Notes under the pieces: generated by a model
The model's database searches: none
What the model saw: only the letters and a program-made list of their open reading frames with translations
What the model was told of the DNA's origin: nothing
Made by a program: the position numbers and the translations under genes
Part shown: one piece after another, positions 8,189-18,187 of the stretch
How positions within the stretch are numbered: the stretch's first letter is position 1
Layout: each line of letters opens with the position of its first letter
Origin: Micromonospora arida
GTDB taxonomy: Bacteria > Actinomycetota > Actinomycetes > Mycobacteriales > Micromonosporaceae
Assembly: GCF_003857035.1 (NCBI RefSeq)
Contig: NZ_QGSY01000230.1
Coordinates: 62,001 to 126,000, forward strand
Direction of reading: 5' to 3'
DNA length: 64,000 nucleotides

Positions 8189-9445
8189 TCAGCGCGGATC
8201 GGGTCGGCCGGGCACCTGTCGGGGCTTCCGGGCGCCGCCGACGTCCAGCGAAGCCCGGTCGGCGGCCGAGGTGCCGGACGACCAGCCCTCGGCGTCGCGA
8301 ACGCTGAGCCGGTGCCGGGTGACGCCGGGGAAGAGCGTGTCCAACCGCTCCCGGACCGCCTCGCCCCGCGCCGCGAGCACCGGCAACAGCCGTTCCGCCC
8401 CGGCCGTCTCGGCCGCTGCCTGGTCCGCCGCGTTGGTGGCCGCCTCGGTGGCTGTGCGCAGCCGCTCGCCGATCCGCAGCGCGAACGCGTTGAGGAAGGA
8501 CTCGTCCCAGACCTTCGTCCGCCGCCCCGACCCCGGCCGGCGCTCGGCACGCCCACGCAGCATCGCCGCCGTGGCCTGTACCAGCAGCGACGTGTAGAGC
8601 AACTCCACCGCCACCAGATCGGCCGGCCAGCCCAGCACTGTGGCGAAGCCGAGATCGTCGGACCAGACCGCCTCGCACCGGTTCGCCGCCGCCACCTCCT
8701 GCACCAGCAGCGCCTTCGCACCCGCGTACGGGGCGTCGGTGCTCAGGCGGACGCCGCCGGGAAGGTCCCCGCGCTCCGATCGGGCCGCCAGCAGCGCCTC
8801 GTCGATGCTGTGCCGGGCGATCAGCTCCTGGGCCTTCCCCGTCAGCGCCTCCGCCTCCGCCGGGAAGGTGGTCGACTCCGCCTTCGCCAGCAGCGCCCGC
8901 ACCCGGTCCAGCATCGGCGACCCGCTGCGAGCCGTGCCGCCCGTGCGGGGCAGTGCCGCGCCGCTCGTGCCCGGCGGTGGGCGCAGCACCGCGATGGGCG
9001 GCAGGCTCTCCACCAGCGCGAGAGTGTCCACGGCCGCGCGGAGCGCGTCGGCCCGGTCCAGACCCTCCCGGCTGGCCCAGCCGGCCAACACGCTGCCGTC
9101 GGCCTCGGTGGCCGCCAACTCGCGAAGCTGGTCGTCCCACCAGGCCGGGACCGGCTCGGCCTGATCGCGCCGCTGGGCGGCCATCGCGGCACGGACCAGC
9201 CGGGCCGCGCGGGCGTCGAGCCGTCGACCGGTGATCCGGTCCACGTCGACCGGCTGCCAGCCGCGCGGCCACAGCCGACCCAGGCCGCGGACCAGGCGAC
9301 GCAGCAGAGCGGCGTCCACCGCCGCGGTGCCGTCCGCGGCGCCGGTGCCGACCATCAGTTGGTCCAGCTGCCGTTCGGCCTGCCGTACGTCAGTGCCGCG
9401 CACCGCCGCGAGCGCGTTGGCGACGAGTTCGTCCGCGTCCGGCAC
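8189..9445 (-). CDS. DUF2786-domain protein
   Basis: 418 residues. The recognisable part is the DUF2786 signature in the centre (DRVRALLAKAESTTFPAEAE then ALTGKAQELIARHSID, about 180-215), followed by a DUF7168-like alpha/beta region containing SDDLGFATVLGWPADLVAVE and a helical C-terminal part rich in Ala/Arg. DUF2786 proteins are common in phage and actinobacterial genomes and have no proven function. GGAGG five bases upstream supports the GTG at 9445 over the GTG two codons earlier, which overlaps that ribosome site. It lies upstream of the DGPF-sigma pair on the same strand, with 138 bases between. Confidence 0.85.
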   Translation of the reverse strand: MPDADELVANALAAVRGTDVRQAERQLDQLMVGTGAADGTAAVDAALLRRLVRGLGRLWPRGWQPVDVDRITGRRLDARAARLVRAAMAAQRRDQAEPVPAWWDDQLRELAATEADGSVLAGWASREGLDRADALRAAVDTLALVESLPPIAVLRPPPGTSGAALPRTGGTARSGSPMLDRVRALLAKAESTTFPAEAEALTGKAQELIARHSIDEALLAARSERGDLPGGVRLSTDAPYAGAKALLVQEVAAANRCEAVWSDDLGFATVLGWPADLVAVELLYTSLLVQATAAMLRGRAERRPGSGRRTKVWDESFLNAFALRIGERLRTATEAATNAADQAAAETAGAERLLPVLAARGEAVRERLDTLFPGVTRHRLSVRDAEGWSSGTSAADRASLDVGGARKPRQVPGRPDPR

Positions 9446-9628
9446 GGGCACCTCCTTCTCGGGATCTGGCTGTCGCTGCCCCTCCAGGCTCCATGATCAT
9501 GCCGCCCGTGGCCCGGGAGTCACGAAACGGGGATGTGCCACCGGCCGAGTGGGCCTTCCCGCCGCTCCGGTCCGGCATGTTTCATCCGGTTCGGGGTATT
9601 TCTGACCTGATCCAGTTGACTGCGAGGT

Positions 9629-10114
9629 GTGGTGGTCGATTCGAGCCTGCCGAGGCCCCGTTCCGCCGACGTACGCTCCTCCACGCTCGTCGGCGTCCTG
9701 ATCGGCATCGCGATCATGGCTGCGGTGGACGAGATCGTCTTCCACCAGTTGCTGGCGTGGCACCACTTCTACGACCGGTCCACGCCATCGGTGGCGCTGC
9801 TCTCGGACGGGCTGCTGCACGCCGCTGAGCTGATCATCCTGGTCGGCGGGTTCTTCTGGTTCGCCGACCTGCGTCGACGACGTGCTCTGTCGAACCGGCT
9901 GGCGTGGGGTGGCTTCCTGCTCGGAGCCGGAGGGTTCCAGGTCTTCGACGGGGTGGTCGATCACAAGGTGCTCCGGCTGCACCAGATCCGCTACGGCGTA
10001 CACCTGCTGCCGTACGACGTGCTGTGGATCGCGTCCGGCGCGGTGCTGCTGTTGGTCGGTGCCGCTGTGGTGTGGTGGGCCCGGTCCCGGCGCCCGGGCG
10101 ACGGCCCCCGATGA
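9629..10114 (+). CDS. DUF2243 integral membrane protein
   Basis: 161 residues with four predicted membrane helices (about 18-40, 55-75, 88-108, 128-150). Conserved DUF2243 features are the histidine-bearing VDEIVFHQLLAWHHFYD, the GLLHAAE helix and FDGVVDHKVLRLHQIR. The repeated His residues near helix ends suggest a metal or heme ligand set, but no function has been shown for the family. It is coupled to the CtaG-like gene by an ATGA overlap; the two families often neighbour each other, pointing to respiratory-chain assembly. The GTG at 9629 is the longest plausible start and has only a weak GAGG before it. Confidence 0.88.
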   Translation: MVVDSSLPRPRSADVRSSTLVGVLIGIAIMAAVDEIVFHQLLAWHHFYDRSTPSVALLSDGLLHAAELIILVGGFFWFADLRRRRALSNRLAWGGFLLGAGGFQVFDGVVDHKVLRLHQIRYGVHLLPYDVLWIASGAVLLLVGAAVVWWARSRRPGDGPR

Positions 10115-10956
10115 CGGTGGCCGGGCCGCTGGCGCACGCCGGGCACGGTGCGGCCGGGCCCACCTGGTTCCCTTTGTTCCCGGTCGCGTTGTTGGCGGTC
10201 GGCTACGTGCTGGCCGCCGTGCGCGACCCGCGGGGTTGGGACCACCGACGTACCGCCTCCTGGCTGGTCGGCTGCGCCCTGCTGGCAGTCGCCGTCGGCC
10301 CGCTGGCCCAACTCCCCGACAACCCGAGCGGGCACATGGCCCAGCACCTGCTGCTCGGCATGCTGGCCCCGCTGGGGCTGGTGCTCGCCGCCCCGGTGAC
10401 GCTGCTGCTGCGGGTCGCGCCGCCGCCGGTACGCCGAGCGGTCGGCCGGCTGCTGCGCGCCCGCCCGCTGCACCTGCTCGCCCACCCGTTCACCGCCGCG
10501 CTGCTGACCACCGGCGGGTTGGCGTTGGTGCTGCTCACCCCGCTGTACGCGGCGGCCGAACGGCAACCCGTCCTGCACCACGCCGTGCACCTGCACTACC
10601 TGGCCGCCGGGTACCTCTTCGCCTGGTCGTTGGCCGGACCGGACCCGGCGCCGCGTCGCCCTGGACTGGCGGTACGCATCGGCGCGTTACTGGTCGCGTC
10701 GGCCGGCCACGCCGCGCTGGCCAAGTACCTGTACGCCCAGGCCGAAACCCTCCCGCCCGGCCTCACCGACCGCGACCCGGAAGCGTTCCGCTCGGCCGCC
10801 CAACTCATGTACTACGGCGGCGACCTGGCCGAGCTGCTCCTGGCAGCAGCCCTCTTCGCCACCTGGTACCACTCCCGCCGCCCCCGCCCGACCCCATCTC
10901 CGTTGATCAAGAGGTTTGCGTCACCGGAAGGCGATTCTTTGACGCAAACCCCTTGA
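10111..10956 (+). CDS. ctaG: CtaG-type cytochrome c oxidase assembly membrane protein
   Basis: 281 residues, about seven membrane helices. Family features visible are GPLAQLPDNPSGHMAQHLLLGMLAPLGL with the MxxH...M pattern, a PLH helix, HHAVHLHYLAAGYLFAW, and the late LMYYGGDLAE. This is the caa3-type CtaG family (PF09678), involved in forming active heme-copper oxidase; copper delivery is suggested but unproven. It starts with ATG at 10111, overlapping the DUF2243 stop codon. The last 18 codons are written inside a long inverted repeat (10904-10959), so the C-terminal residues (LIKRFASPEGD) may be a by-product of that element rather than of selection on the protein. Confidence 0.85.
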   Translation: MTVAGPLAHAGHGAAGPTWFPLFPVALLAVGYVLAAVRDPRGWDHRRTASWLVGCALLAVAVGPLAQLPDNPSGHMAQHLLLGMLAPLGLVLAAPVTLLLRVAPPPVRRAVGRLLRARPLHLLAHPFTAALLTTGGLALVLLTPLYAAAERQPVLHHAVHLHYLAAGYLFAWSLAGPDPAPRRPGLAVRIGALLVASAGHAALAKYLYAQAETLPPGLTDRDPEAFRSAAQLMYYGGDLAELLLAAALFATWYHSRRPRPTPSPLIKRFASPEGDSLTQTP

Positions 10957-10959
10957 TCA
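10904..10959. repeat. 20-bp inverted repeat overlapping ctaG 3' end
   Basis: The arms 10904-10923 (TGATCAAGAGGTTTGCGTCA) and 10940-10959 are complementary at 19 of 20 positions, with a 16-base loop. The element covers the last codons and stop of the ctaG-like gene and the stop of the convergent small gene at 10957. It probably acts as a transcription barrier for both; its sequence (a TGATCA end and a TTTGCGTCA core) looks like a dispersed palindrome rather than a gene-specific terminator. Confidence 0.75.
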
Positions 10960-11232
10960 GCTCGGAGGAGGGGTGTGCAGTGCGGCGGAGAGTCGGCGGA
11001 AGAACAAGCGGATCTCGTCCTCACCGTGGTGCGTCTCAGCCTGCTCGTTCAGCGGGCCCGGATAGCGCAGCGCCTGGTCCAGCGCGTCCCGCGTCTCAGC
11101 CCGGTCTCCCGGGTAGAGCCCGGCGGTCACCCCGTCGACGACCCGGGTCACCACCGAGTCGTCGAGCACCCGGTCGAACTGGACTCCGTAGAGGATCCCG
11201 TTGACGTGGCCCTTCCAACTGTCCGTACCCAT
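10957..11232 (-). CDS. Small hypothetical protein, 91 residues
   Basis: Reads MGTDSWKGHVNGILYGVQF and then mostly charged helical sequence (EDEIRLFFRRLSAAL near the C-terminus), with no membrane segment, cysteine pair or recognised domain. AGGAG six bases upstream of the ATG at 11232 is a strong ribosome site, and third-position GC matches neighbouring genes, so this is a real gene. It lies 77 bases downstream of the acyl-CoA operon on the same strand and could be its last gene. The function is not recognised. Confidence 0.72.
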   Translation of the reverse strand: MGTDSWKGHVNGILYGVQFDRVLDDSVVTRVVDGVTAGLYPGDRAETRDALDQALRYPGPLNEQAETHHGEDEIRLFFRRLSAALHTPPPS

Positions 11233-11309
11233 GCTCGTCGGCTCCTTGGAAGATCTGGCTGCCGTCCCAGCTGCTCCCGGTAGAACGGCTCGACCGCCGA
11301 TCGTCGAGA

Positions 11310-12434
11310 TCACTGCCAGTGGGTGAGGATTTCCTCGACCGGTAGGACGTCCTGCTCCGGGTCGGGTGCCGGGGTTGGCCGCGCGGTCGGGGTGCGGTCG
11401 AAGCGGGGTGCGGGGGCCGGCTGGATTTCGCCGCCGACCTCGACGAACGTGCCCCGGGCCGCGTTGTGCGGGTGAGCGTGGGCCTCGCCGGGGGCGAGCA
11501 CCGGCGCGACGCAGGCGTCCAGGTCGGCGAAGACCGCCGTCCACTCGTCCCGGGTGCGCTCGGCGAACCGCCCGGTGAACCGGCGGCGCAGCTCGTCCCA
11601 GCCGCTCGGGTCGTACTGGGCGGGCAGGTCCTGGTCGTCGGCGAGGCCGAGGCCGGTGAGCAGTACGGCGTAGAAGGCCGGTTCCATCGCGCCGACCGCC
11701 ATGAATCCACCGTCGGCGGTGGCGTACGTGTCGTAGAACGGCGCCCCGCCGTCGAACATGTTGCGCCCGCGCGGGGCGGCCCACAGGCCGGTGCCGAGGA
11801 GCCCGTGCAGGAACGAGGTGAGCAGCGCCGAGCCGTCCACCATCGCCGCGTCGACCACCTGGCCGAAGCCGGAGCGCTCCCGCTCCAGCAGCGCGGCCAG
11901 CACCCCGACGGCGAGCAGCATCCCGCCGCCGCCGAAGTCGCCGAGCAGGTTCATCGGCGCGTACGGGCGTTCGCCGGCCCGTCCCAGCGGCTCCAACGCC
12001 CCGGCCACCGCGATGTAGTCGATGTCGTGCCCGGCTCGGGCTGCCAGCGGGCCGTCCTGACCCCAGCCGGTCATCCGCGCGTACACCAGTCGGGGGTTGC
12101 GGGCCTGGCACACCTCCGGCCCGATGCCGAGCCGCTCGGCCACCCCCGGCCGGTACGCCTCGACCAGCACGTCCGCGCGCTCGGCGAGGCGCAGCAGGTC
12201 CGCCACCCCGGCCGGTGACTTCAGGTCCAGTGCGGTGACCCGCCGTCCGCGTTGCAACGGCCCGCTGGTCGGTGCGGCCAGCCGGCCCGCTCCCGGGGCG
12301 CCCGGCCGGTCCACCCGCACCACGTCCGCGCCGAGGTCGGCGAGCACCATGCAGCCGAACGGGGCCGGCGCGAGGCTGGCCAGTTCGACGACCCGTACCC
12401 CGGCCAGCGGCCCGCCGCCGCGCGCCGCCGTCAC
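11310..12434 (-). CDS. CaiB/BaiF CoA-transferase family, alpha-methylacyl-CoA racemase type
   Basis: 374 residues. It begins GPLAGVRVVELASLAPAPFG and contains LGADVVRVDRP, the family core GWGQDGPLAARAGHDIDY, and NLLGDFGGGGM. His136 and Asp166 are 30 residues apart, as in the catalytic pair of mycobacterial alpha-methylacyl-CoA racemase, so racemase is favoured over CoA transfer. In that role it would convert (R)-2-methylacyl-CoA esters to the (S) form needed by acyl-CoA dehydrogenase, which fits degradation of branched or sterol side chains. The GTG at 12434 overlaps the FadB-type stop codon (GTGA), showing translational coupling. It is the last of four clearly linked beta-oxidation genes. 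Confidence 0.9.
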   Translation of the reverse strand: MTAARGGGPLAGVRVVELASLAPAPFGCMVLADLGADVVRVDRPGAPGAGRLAAPTSGPLQRGRRVTALDLKSPAGVADLLRLAERADVLVEAYRPGVAERLGIGPEVCQARNPRLVYARMTGWGQDGPLAARAGHDIDYIAVAGALEPLGRAGERPYAPMNLLGDFGGGGMLLAVGVLAALLERERSGFGQVVDAAMVDGSALLTSFLHGLLGTGLWAAPRGRNMFDGGAPFYDTYATADGGFMAVGAMEPAFYAVLLTGLGLADDQDLPAQYDPSGWDELRRRFTGRFAERTRDEWTAVFADLDACVAPVLAPGEAHAHPHNAARGTFVEVGGEIQPAPAPRFDRTPTARPTPAPDPEQDVLPVEEILTHWQ

Positions 12435-14596
12435 GCGACGCCCGCCGGTTCGGCGGGGCGGTCGGCCGAGGCGGCGAGCCGGTCGACCAGGTCGGCGGGG
12501 GGCGTGAACCGGTCGCCGTAGCGGTCGGCCAACTCGGTGGCACGGGCCGCGAAGCCGGCCGGGCCGCCCGCGTACTGCCGGACGTAGCGGATCACCCCGC
12601 CAGTCCACGCTGGGAACCCGATGCCGAAGATCGAGCCGATGTTGGCGTCGGTCTCGGTGCGCAGCACCCCCTCGTCGAGGCAGCGCAGCGCGTCCAGCGC
12701 CTCGGCGAAGAGCATCCGCTCCTGGAGGTCGGTGAACGGCACCGCCCGACCCGCGTCCGTGGTCAGGTCGGCGAGCCCGGACCACAGCCGGCCCCGGTTG
12801 CCGTCGTCGTACGAGTAGAAACCCCGTCCGGCGGCGCGCCCCGGCCGGTCGTACGCGTCGACCAGCTCGTCCACCAGGCGGTGCGCCGGCAGCGGGCGGA
12901 ACTCCTCGCTGGCCGCCTCGAACTGGCGGCGGATCCGCTGGATCAGCGTGAGACTGACCTCGTCGGCCAGCGCCAGTGGCCCGGTCGGGTAGCCGGCCTG
13001 AAGGGCGGCCTGCTCCACCGATGCGGCGGGGACACCCTCGGCGACCATGCCGACCGCCTCGTCGATGAACCTGCCGATCACCCGGCTGGTGAAGAAACCC
13101 CGGCCGTCGTTGACCACGATCGGGGTCTTGCCGATCCGCCGGCCCAGGTCGAACGCCCGGGCCAGCGCCACGTCCCCGGTCCCCTCGCCCACCACGATCT
13201 CCAGCAACGGCATCCGGTCCACCGGAGAGAAGAAGTGCATGCCGATGAAGTCCGCCGGCCGGTCCACGCCGGCGGCCAGCCCGGTGATCGGCAGGGTGGA
13301 GGTGTTGGAGGCGAGCAGCGCGTCGGGCGCCAGCACGGGCAGCACCTCGGCGAAGACCTGCTGTTTCAGCGCCGGGTCCTCGAAGACCGCCTCGATGACC
13401 GCGTCGCAGCCGGCCAGCGCGTCCGCCTGGTCGGTGGTGGTGATCCGGTCCAGTACGGCGCGGGCGTCCGCCTCGGTCTTGCGACCCTTGCGTACCGCGC
13501 GGGCCAGCAACCGCTCGGCGTGCTCCCGGGCCCGGCCGGCGGCCTCCGGGGTGACGTCCTTGACCACGACGTCCAGCCCGGCGCTGGCGCAGGCGTACGC
13601 GATGCCCGCGCCCATCATGCCGGCCCCGAGCACCGCCACCCGGCGTACCGGTGGTGCGTCCACATCGGCCGGTCGGGCAGCACCGCCGTTGACGGCCTTC
13701 AGGTCGAAGAAGAACGCACCGATCATGTTCTTGGCGACCTGCCCGGTGAGCAGGCCGATCAGGTGCCGTGTCTCCACCGTCAGGGCGGTTTCCAGGTCGA
13801 CCTGTGCGCCCTCGACGGCGGCGGCGAGGATCGCCTCGGGCGCGGGTAGCCGGGCACCCTTGAGCTGCTTGCGCAGCGTCGCCGGGAAGGCGGGCAGTTG
13901 CGCGGCGAGCGAGCGGCTGGCCGGGGTGCCGCCGGGCATCCGGTAGTCCGGTCGGTCCCACGGCTGTTTCGGCTGCGGGTTCGCCGCGATCCAGGCCCGC
14001 GCGCGGTCCAGCAGTTCAGTCGGCGTGGCGACCACCTCGTTCACGATGCCGGCGGCCAGGGCATCGGTCGGGCGCATCCGCCGGCCGGTGAGCAGCACCG
14101 TGGTCAGCGCGCCGGCCAGGCCGAGCATCCGCACGGTCCGGGTGACGCCGCCCGCCCCGGGCAGCAGGCCCAGGGTCACCTCGGGCAGCCCGAGCCGGCT
14201 GCCGGGCGCGTCCAGTGCGATCCGGTGGTGGCAGGCGAGCGCGATCTCCAGGCCACCACCGAGCGCGGAACCGTTGACCGCGGCGACCACCGGTCGGCCC
14301 AGCGTCTCCAGGCGGCGCAGGTCCCGTTTGATGGTGCCGAGCAGGGCTGCCAGGTCGGGCGCGTCGGCGCGGGTGGCCCGGATCATCTCGGGCAGGTCGC
14401 CGCCGGCGAAGAAGGTCGACTTCGCGCTGGTCACGATGACGCCGACGAGATCGCTCTCGGCCTCCAGCCGGTCCAGCACGGCGCTCATCGAGGCGGCGTA
14501 CGCCCGGTTCATGGTGTTGGCGGACTGGGTGGGGTCGTCCAGGGTGAGCGTGACGATGCCGTCGGCGCCGCGGTCGTACCGGATGGTGTTGGTCAT
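12431..14596 (-). CDS. fadB: FadB-type multifunctional enoyl-CoA hydratase / 3-hydroxyacyl-CoA dehydrogenase
   Basis: 721 residues. The N-terminal crotonase domain (about 1-200) has the oxyanion segment AVNGSALGGGLEIALACHH and catalytic Glu in LPEVTLGLLPGAGG. The Rossmann domain starts at about 325 (VAVLGAGMMGAGIAYACASAG in two parts: VAVLGAGMMGAG, IAYACASAG), with FIGMHFFSPVDRMPLLEIV carrying the dehydrogenase His, and two C-terminal 3HCDH domains. It performs hydration and oxidation of enoyl-CoA in beta-oxidation. GGAGG precedes the ATG at 14596. It lies 14 bases after the thiolase gene and overlaps the racemase-type gene; thiolase plus this protein form a FadAB pair. Confidence 0.95.
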   Translation of the reverse strand: MTNTIRYDRGADGIVTLTLDDPTQSANTMNRAYAASMSAVLDRLEAESDLVGVIVTSAKSTFFAGGDLPEMIRATRADAPDLAALLGTIKRDLRRLETLGRPVVAAVNGSALGGGLEIALACHHRIALDAPGSRLGLPEVTLGLLPGAGGVTRTVRMLGLAGALTTVLLTGRRMRPTDALAAGIVNEVVATPTELLDRARAWIAANPQPKQPWDRPDYRMPGGTPASRSLAAQLPAFPATLRKQLKGARLPAPEAILAAAVEGAQVDLETALTVETRHLIGLLTGQVAKNMIGAFFFDLKAVNGGAARPADVDAPPVRRVAVLGAGMMGAGIAYACASAGLDVVVKDVTPEAAGRAREHAERLLARAVRKGRKTEADARAVLDRITTTDQADALAGCDAVIEAVFEDPALKQQVFAEVLPVLAPDALLASNTSTLPITGLAAGVDRPADFIGMHFFSPVDRMPLLEIVVGEGTGDVALARAFDLGRRIGKTPIVVNDGRGFFTSRVIGRFIDEAVGMVAEGVPAASVEQAALQAGYPTGPLALADEVSLTLIQRIRRQFEAASEEFRPLPAHRLVDELVDAYDRPGRAAGRGFYSYDDGNRGRLWSGLADLTTDAGRAVPFTDLQERMLFAEALDALRCLDEGVLRTETDANIGSIFGIGFPAWTGGVIRYVRQYAGGPAGFAARATELADRYGDRFTPPADLVDRLAASADRPAEPAGVA

Positions 14597-14610
14597 GGTC
14601 GTCCTCCGGG

Positions 14611-15814
<1,204 letters not shown>

Positions 15815-15825
<11 letters not shown>

Positions 15826-16981
15826 GGGCGATCAACTCCTTCATGATCTCGTTGGTGCCGCCGTAGATCTTCTGGACGCGGGCGTCGGCGTACATCCGGG
15901 CGATCGGGTACTCCGTCGTGTAGCCGTAGCCGCCGAAGAGCTGAAGGCACCGGTCGACGACCTCACACTGCCCGTCGGTGAGCCACGACTTCGCCATCGC
16001 CGCAGTGGAGACGTCCAGGTCGCCACGCGTGTGCCGGACGATGCAGTCGTCCAGGAAGACGCGGCTGACCCGGGTGCGGGTGGCGCACTCGGCGAGCACC
16101 ATCCGGGTGTTCTGGTGGCCCATCAAGGGCTTGCCGAAGGCAGTGCGCTCCTTGGCGTACGCGACGGTCAGCGCGACCGCCCGTTCCATGGCCGCGACCG
16201 CGCCGACGCCGATGACCAGCCGTTCCTGCGGAAGCTGCTGCATGAGCTGGATGAAGCCCAGCCCTTCGGCGCCGCCGAGCAGGTTCGCCGCCGGCACCCG
16301 GAACTCGTCGAAGAACAACTCAGCGGTGTCGTTGGCGTGCAGCCCGATCTTGGACAGCAGTCGACCCCGGCGGAAGCCCTCCGGGTCACCGCCCACCTCG
16401 CAGACCAGCAGCGAGACGCCGGCCGCCCGCTGCTCGGGGTCGGTCTTCACGGCCACGATGATTAGATCGGCCAGGCCGCCGTTGGTGATGAACGTCTTCG
16501 CGCCGGTCACCAGGTAGTCGTCGCCGTCGCGGACCGCCCGGGTGCGCATCGCCTGAAGATCGGAGCCACCGTCCGGCTCGGTCATCGCGATCGCGCCGAC
16601 CAGCTCACCGCTGCACAGGCCGGGCAGCCAGCGTCGCTTCTGCTCCTCGCTGCCGTACGCGACCAGGTAGCCCGTGACGATGCCACTGTGGACGGCCAGG
16701 CCGAGGCTGCTCTCCCCGGCGTACGCCTGCTCGTGCAGGAGCACCGCCTCGTGGGTGAACCCGCCGCCCCCACCGCCGTACTCCTCCGGGACCGACAGGC
16801 CGAGCAGCCCCAGCTCACCGGCGCGCCGGTAGTGCTCGCGGTCCGGGTGGCCCTGCTCCTGGAGGCGGTCGGCGTGCGGCAACACCTCCTTGGCGAAGAA
16901 GGTGCGGGCCAGCTCGGCCAGGTCGTCGTGCTCCGGCTCGCGCCAGGGTGAGGGGGAGCCGTCGGGCAGGGGGGTCGGCAT
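15815..16981 (-). CDS. Acyl-CoA dehydrogenase
   Basis: A 388-residue flavoprotein of the ACAD family: N-terminal helical domain, the FAD/substrate segment AIAMTEPDGGSDLQAMRTRA, KTFITNGGLAD, and the C-terminal signature GGYGYTTEYPIARMYADARV with the catalytic-base position in GTNEIM (Glu378). It makes the trans-2-enoyl-CoA that feeds the FadB protein. The ATG at 16981 begins family-like sequence, although the frame continues upstream into low-complexity intergenic DNA. First gene of the operon; the promoter must lie in the 320-base gap to the divergent TetR gene, which makes TetR the likely regulator. Confidence 0.95.
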
Positions 16982-17301
16982 GTGCACCACCCTCGCGCGC
17001 TGTTGGCGGCATGTCAATAAGTCGTGATCAGCGGACGGGCGCAGCCCGTCGGGACGTCCGCGAAGCGCCCCGCGCCCCGCGCCCCGCGCCAAGATCGTGC
17101 TCGAACCTGCAAGATCGTGCTCGAACCAGGATGTAGTGGCCTCAACTGCTCGGTGATGCCACTACATCCCGGATGTAGCGCGATCTTGGCGAGTTGACGC
17201 CGCGTGAGTTGCCCAGGGGGCAGCTCCTACGACTGATCAGCATCAAGTGATCAAGGTGCGGAACGGCGGCCGACCGGTGAGCTGTCGATAGGGTCGGGCA
17301 G
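16982..17301. other. Intergenic region between acyl-CoA operon and TetR gene
   Basis: 320 bases without a credible gene. It holds a C/G-rich stretch with a repeated GCCCCGC unit (about 17066-17089), the structured repeat described separately at 17088-17190, and about 110 bases upstream of the TetR start (TGATCAGCATCAAGTGATCA, 17235-17254, is a small imperfect palindrome that could be a TetR site). Both divergent promoters must lie here. Confidence 0.6.
17088..17190. repeat. Nested inverted and direct repeat element
   Basis: Outer arms GCCAAGATCG (17088-17097) and CGATCTTGGC (17181-17190) are perfectly complementary. Inside them an ATGTAGTGGC / GCCACTACAT pair (17131-17140, 17158-17167) forms a second perfect 10-bp stem, and the 17-mer starting AAGATCGTGCTC occurs twice (17091-17107, 17111-17127). 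The arrangement resembles a dispersed REP-like palindrome or a folded transcript, not a simple operator. Confidence 0.7.
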
Positions 17302-17958
17302 ATGAGTGTCGAGACGGCCCCGCGCCGCCGCCGTTTGGAGCCGGACGCCCGGCGTGGGCAGATCCTGGCCTGCGCGGTCCGGCTGTTCGGTGAGCGCCCG
17401 TACGCGGACGTGTCGACCACCGACGTCGCTCGTGAGGCGGGCGTCGCTCGCGGCCTGGTCAACCACTACTTCGGCGCGAAGAAGGACCTCTACCTGGAGG
17501 TCGTCCGGGTGATGGTGACCATCCCCGAGGTGGCAGTGGAACGGTTGCCCAAGGGTGATCTCCGCACCCGCGTCGAGGCCAGTGTCACCTGGTTCCTCGA
17601 CGTGGTGTCCCGGCACAGCACCTCGTGGCTGGCGGCGGTCACCGCCCGGGGGATGGGCGGCGACGCCGACGTGGAGCGGGTGCTCGCCGAGGCCGAGGAG
17701 GTCGCCGCGGACCGGATGCTGGTCGCCGTCGGGCTGGCCGACGAGGCCGAGGACCGCGAGGAACTGCGGGGGATGGTCCGGGCGTACTGCGGGCTGGCGA
17801 CGTCGACCGCCCGGGAGTGGCTTCAGCGCGGCGCGCTCAACCGCGCCCAGGTGCACCTGCTGCTCACCACCACGCTGCTGACGATCGTGGAGCAGGTCAT
17901 CCCGCAGGTCATCGACGGTTCGGCCCGGCCGGCGCACCCGGCCCAGCCACCGGCGTAG
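17302..17958 (+). CDS. TetR/AcrR-family transcriptional regulator
   Basis: 218 residues; the N-terminal TetR helix-turn-helix occupies about 16-65 (ILACAVRLFGERPYADVST then REAGVARGLVNHYFGAKKDL). The ligand domain is not assignable. It is divergent from the acyl-CoA dehydrogenase/thiolase/FadB/CaiB operon, an arrangement in which TetR repressors commonly sense an acyl-CoA and control the adjacent degradation genes. That role is inferred from context. The ATG at 17302 is preceded by a weak site (GGGTCGGGCAG). Confidence 0.9.
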   Translation: MSVETAPRRRRLEPDARRGQILACAVRLFGERPYADVSTTDVAREAGVARGLVNHYFGAKKDLYLEVVRVMVTIPEVAVERLPKGDLRTRVEASVTWFLDVVSRHSTSWLAAVTARGMGGDADVERVLAEAEEVAADRMLVAVGLADEAEDREELRGMVRAYCGLATSTAREWLQRGALNRAQVHLLLTTTLLTIVEQVIPQVIDGSARPAHPAQPPA

Positions 17959-18098
17959 GCCGCAAGGCGGACAAGGCGGAGAAGACAGCCCGGACCTGCC
18001 GCCGCTCTCGGGTCGGGCCGCGCTGCGCTGCCCAGATCACGTGACGTGCCGGCGGGCCCGATCCGGTGTGCCGCAGTCCACAGGCGCAAGTGCGGCAG

Positions 18099-18129
18099 TG
18101 AAATAGGCATAGGGTCTATGGTTATTTCA
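18099..18129. promoter_or_regulatory. Imperfect 31-bp palindrome, candidate operator
   Basis: TGAAATAGGCATAG (18099-18112) and CTATGGTTATTTCA (18116-18129) are complementary at 12 of 14 positions around a GGT centre. It is an AT-rich island in GC-rich DNA, 58 bases upstream of the MBL-hydrolase start, and includes -10-like hexamers (TAGGGT, TATGGT). A TetR- or CGNR-type operator over the promoter is plausible. Confidence 0.5.
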
Positions 18130-18187
18130 GCGGTCTACGGGTACCCAGCCCCGACGTGCCGCCGAGCGCGTCACCGGAGGAGGAGAC

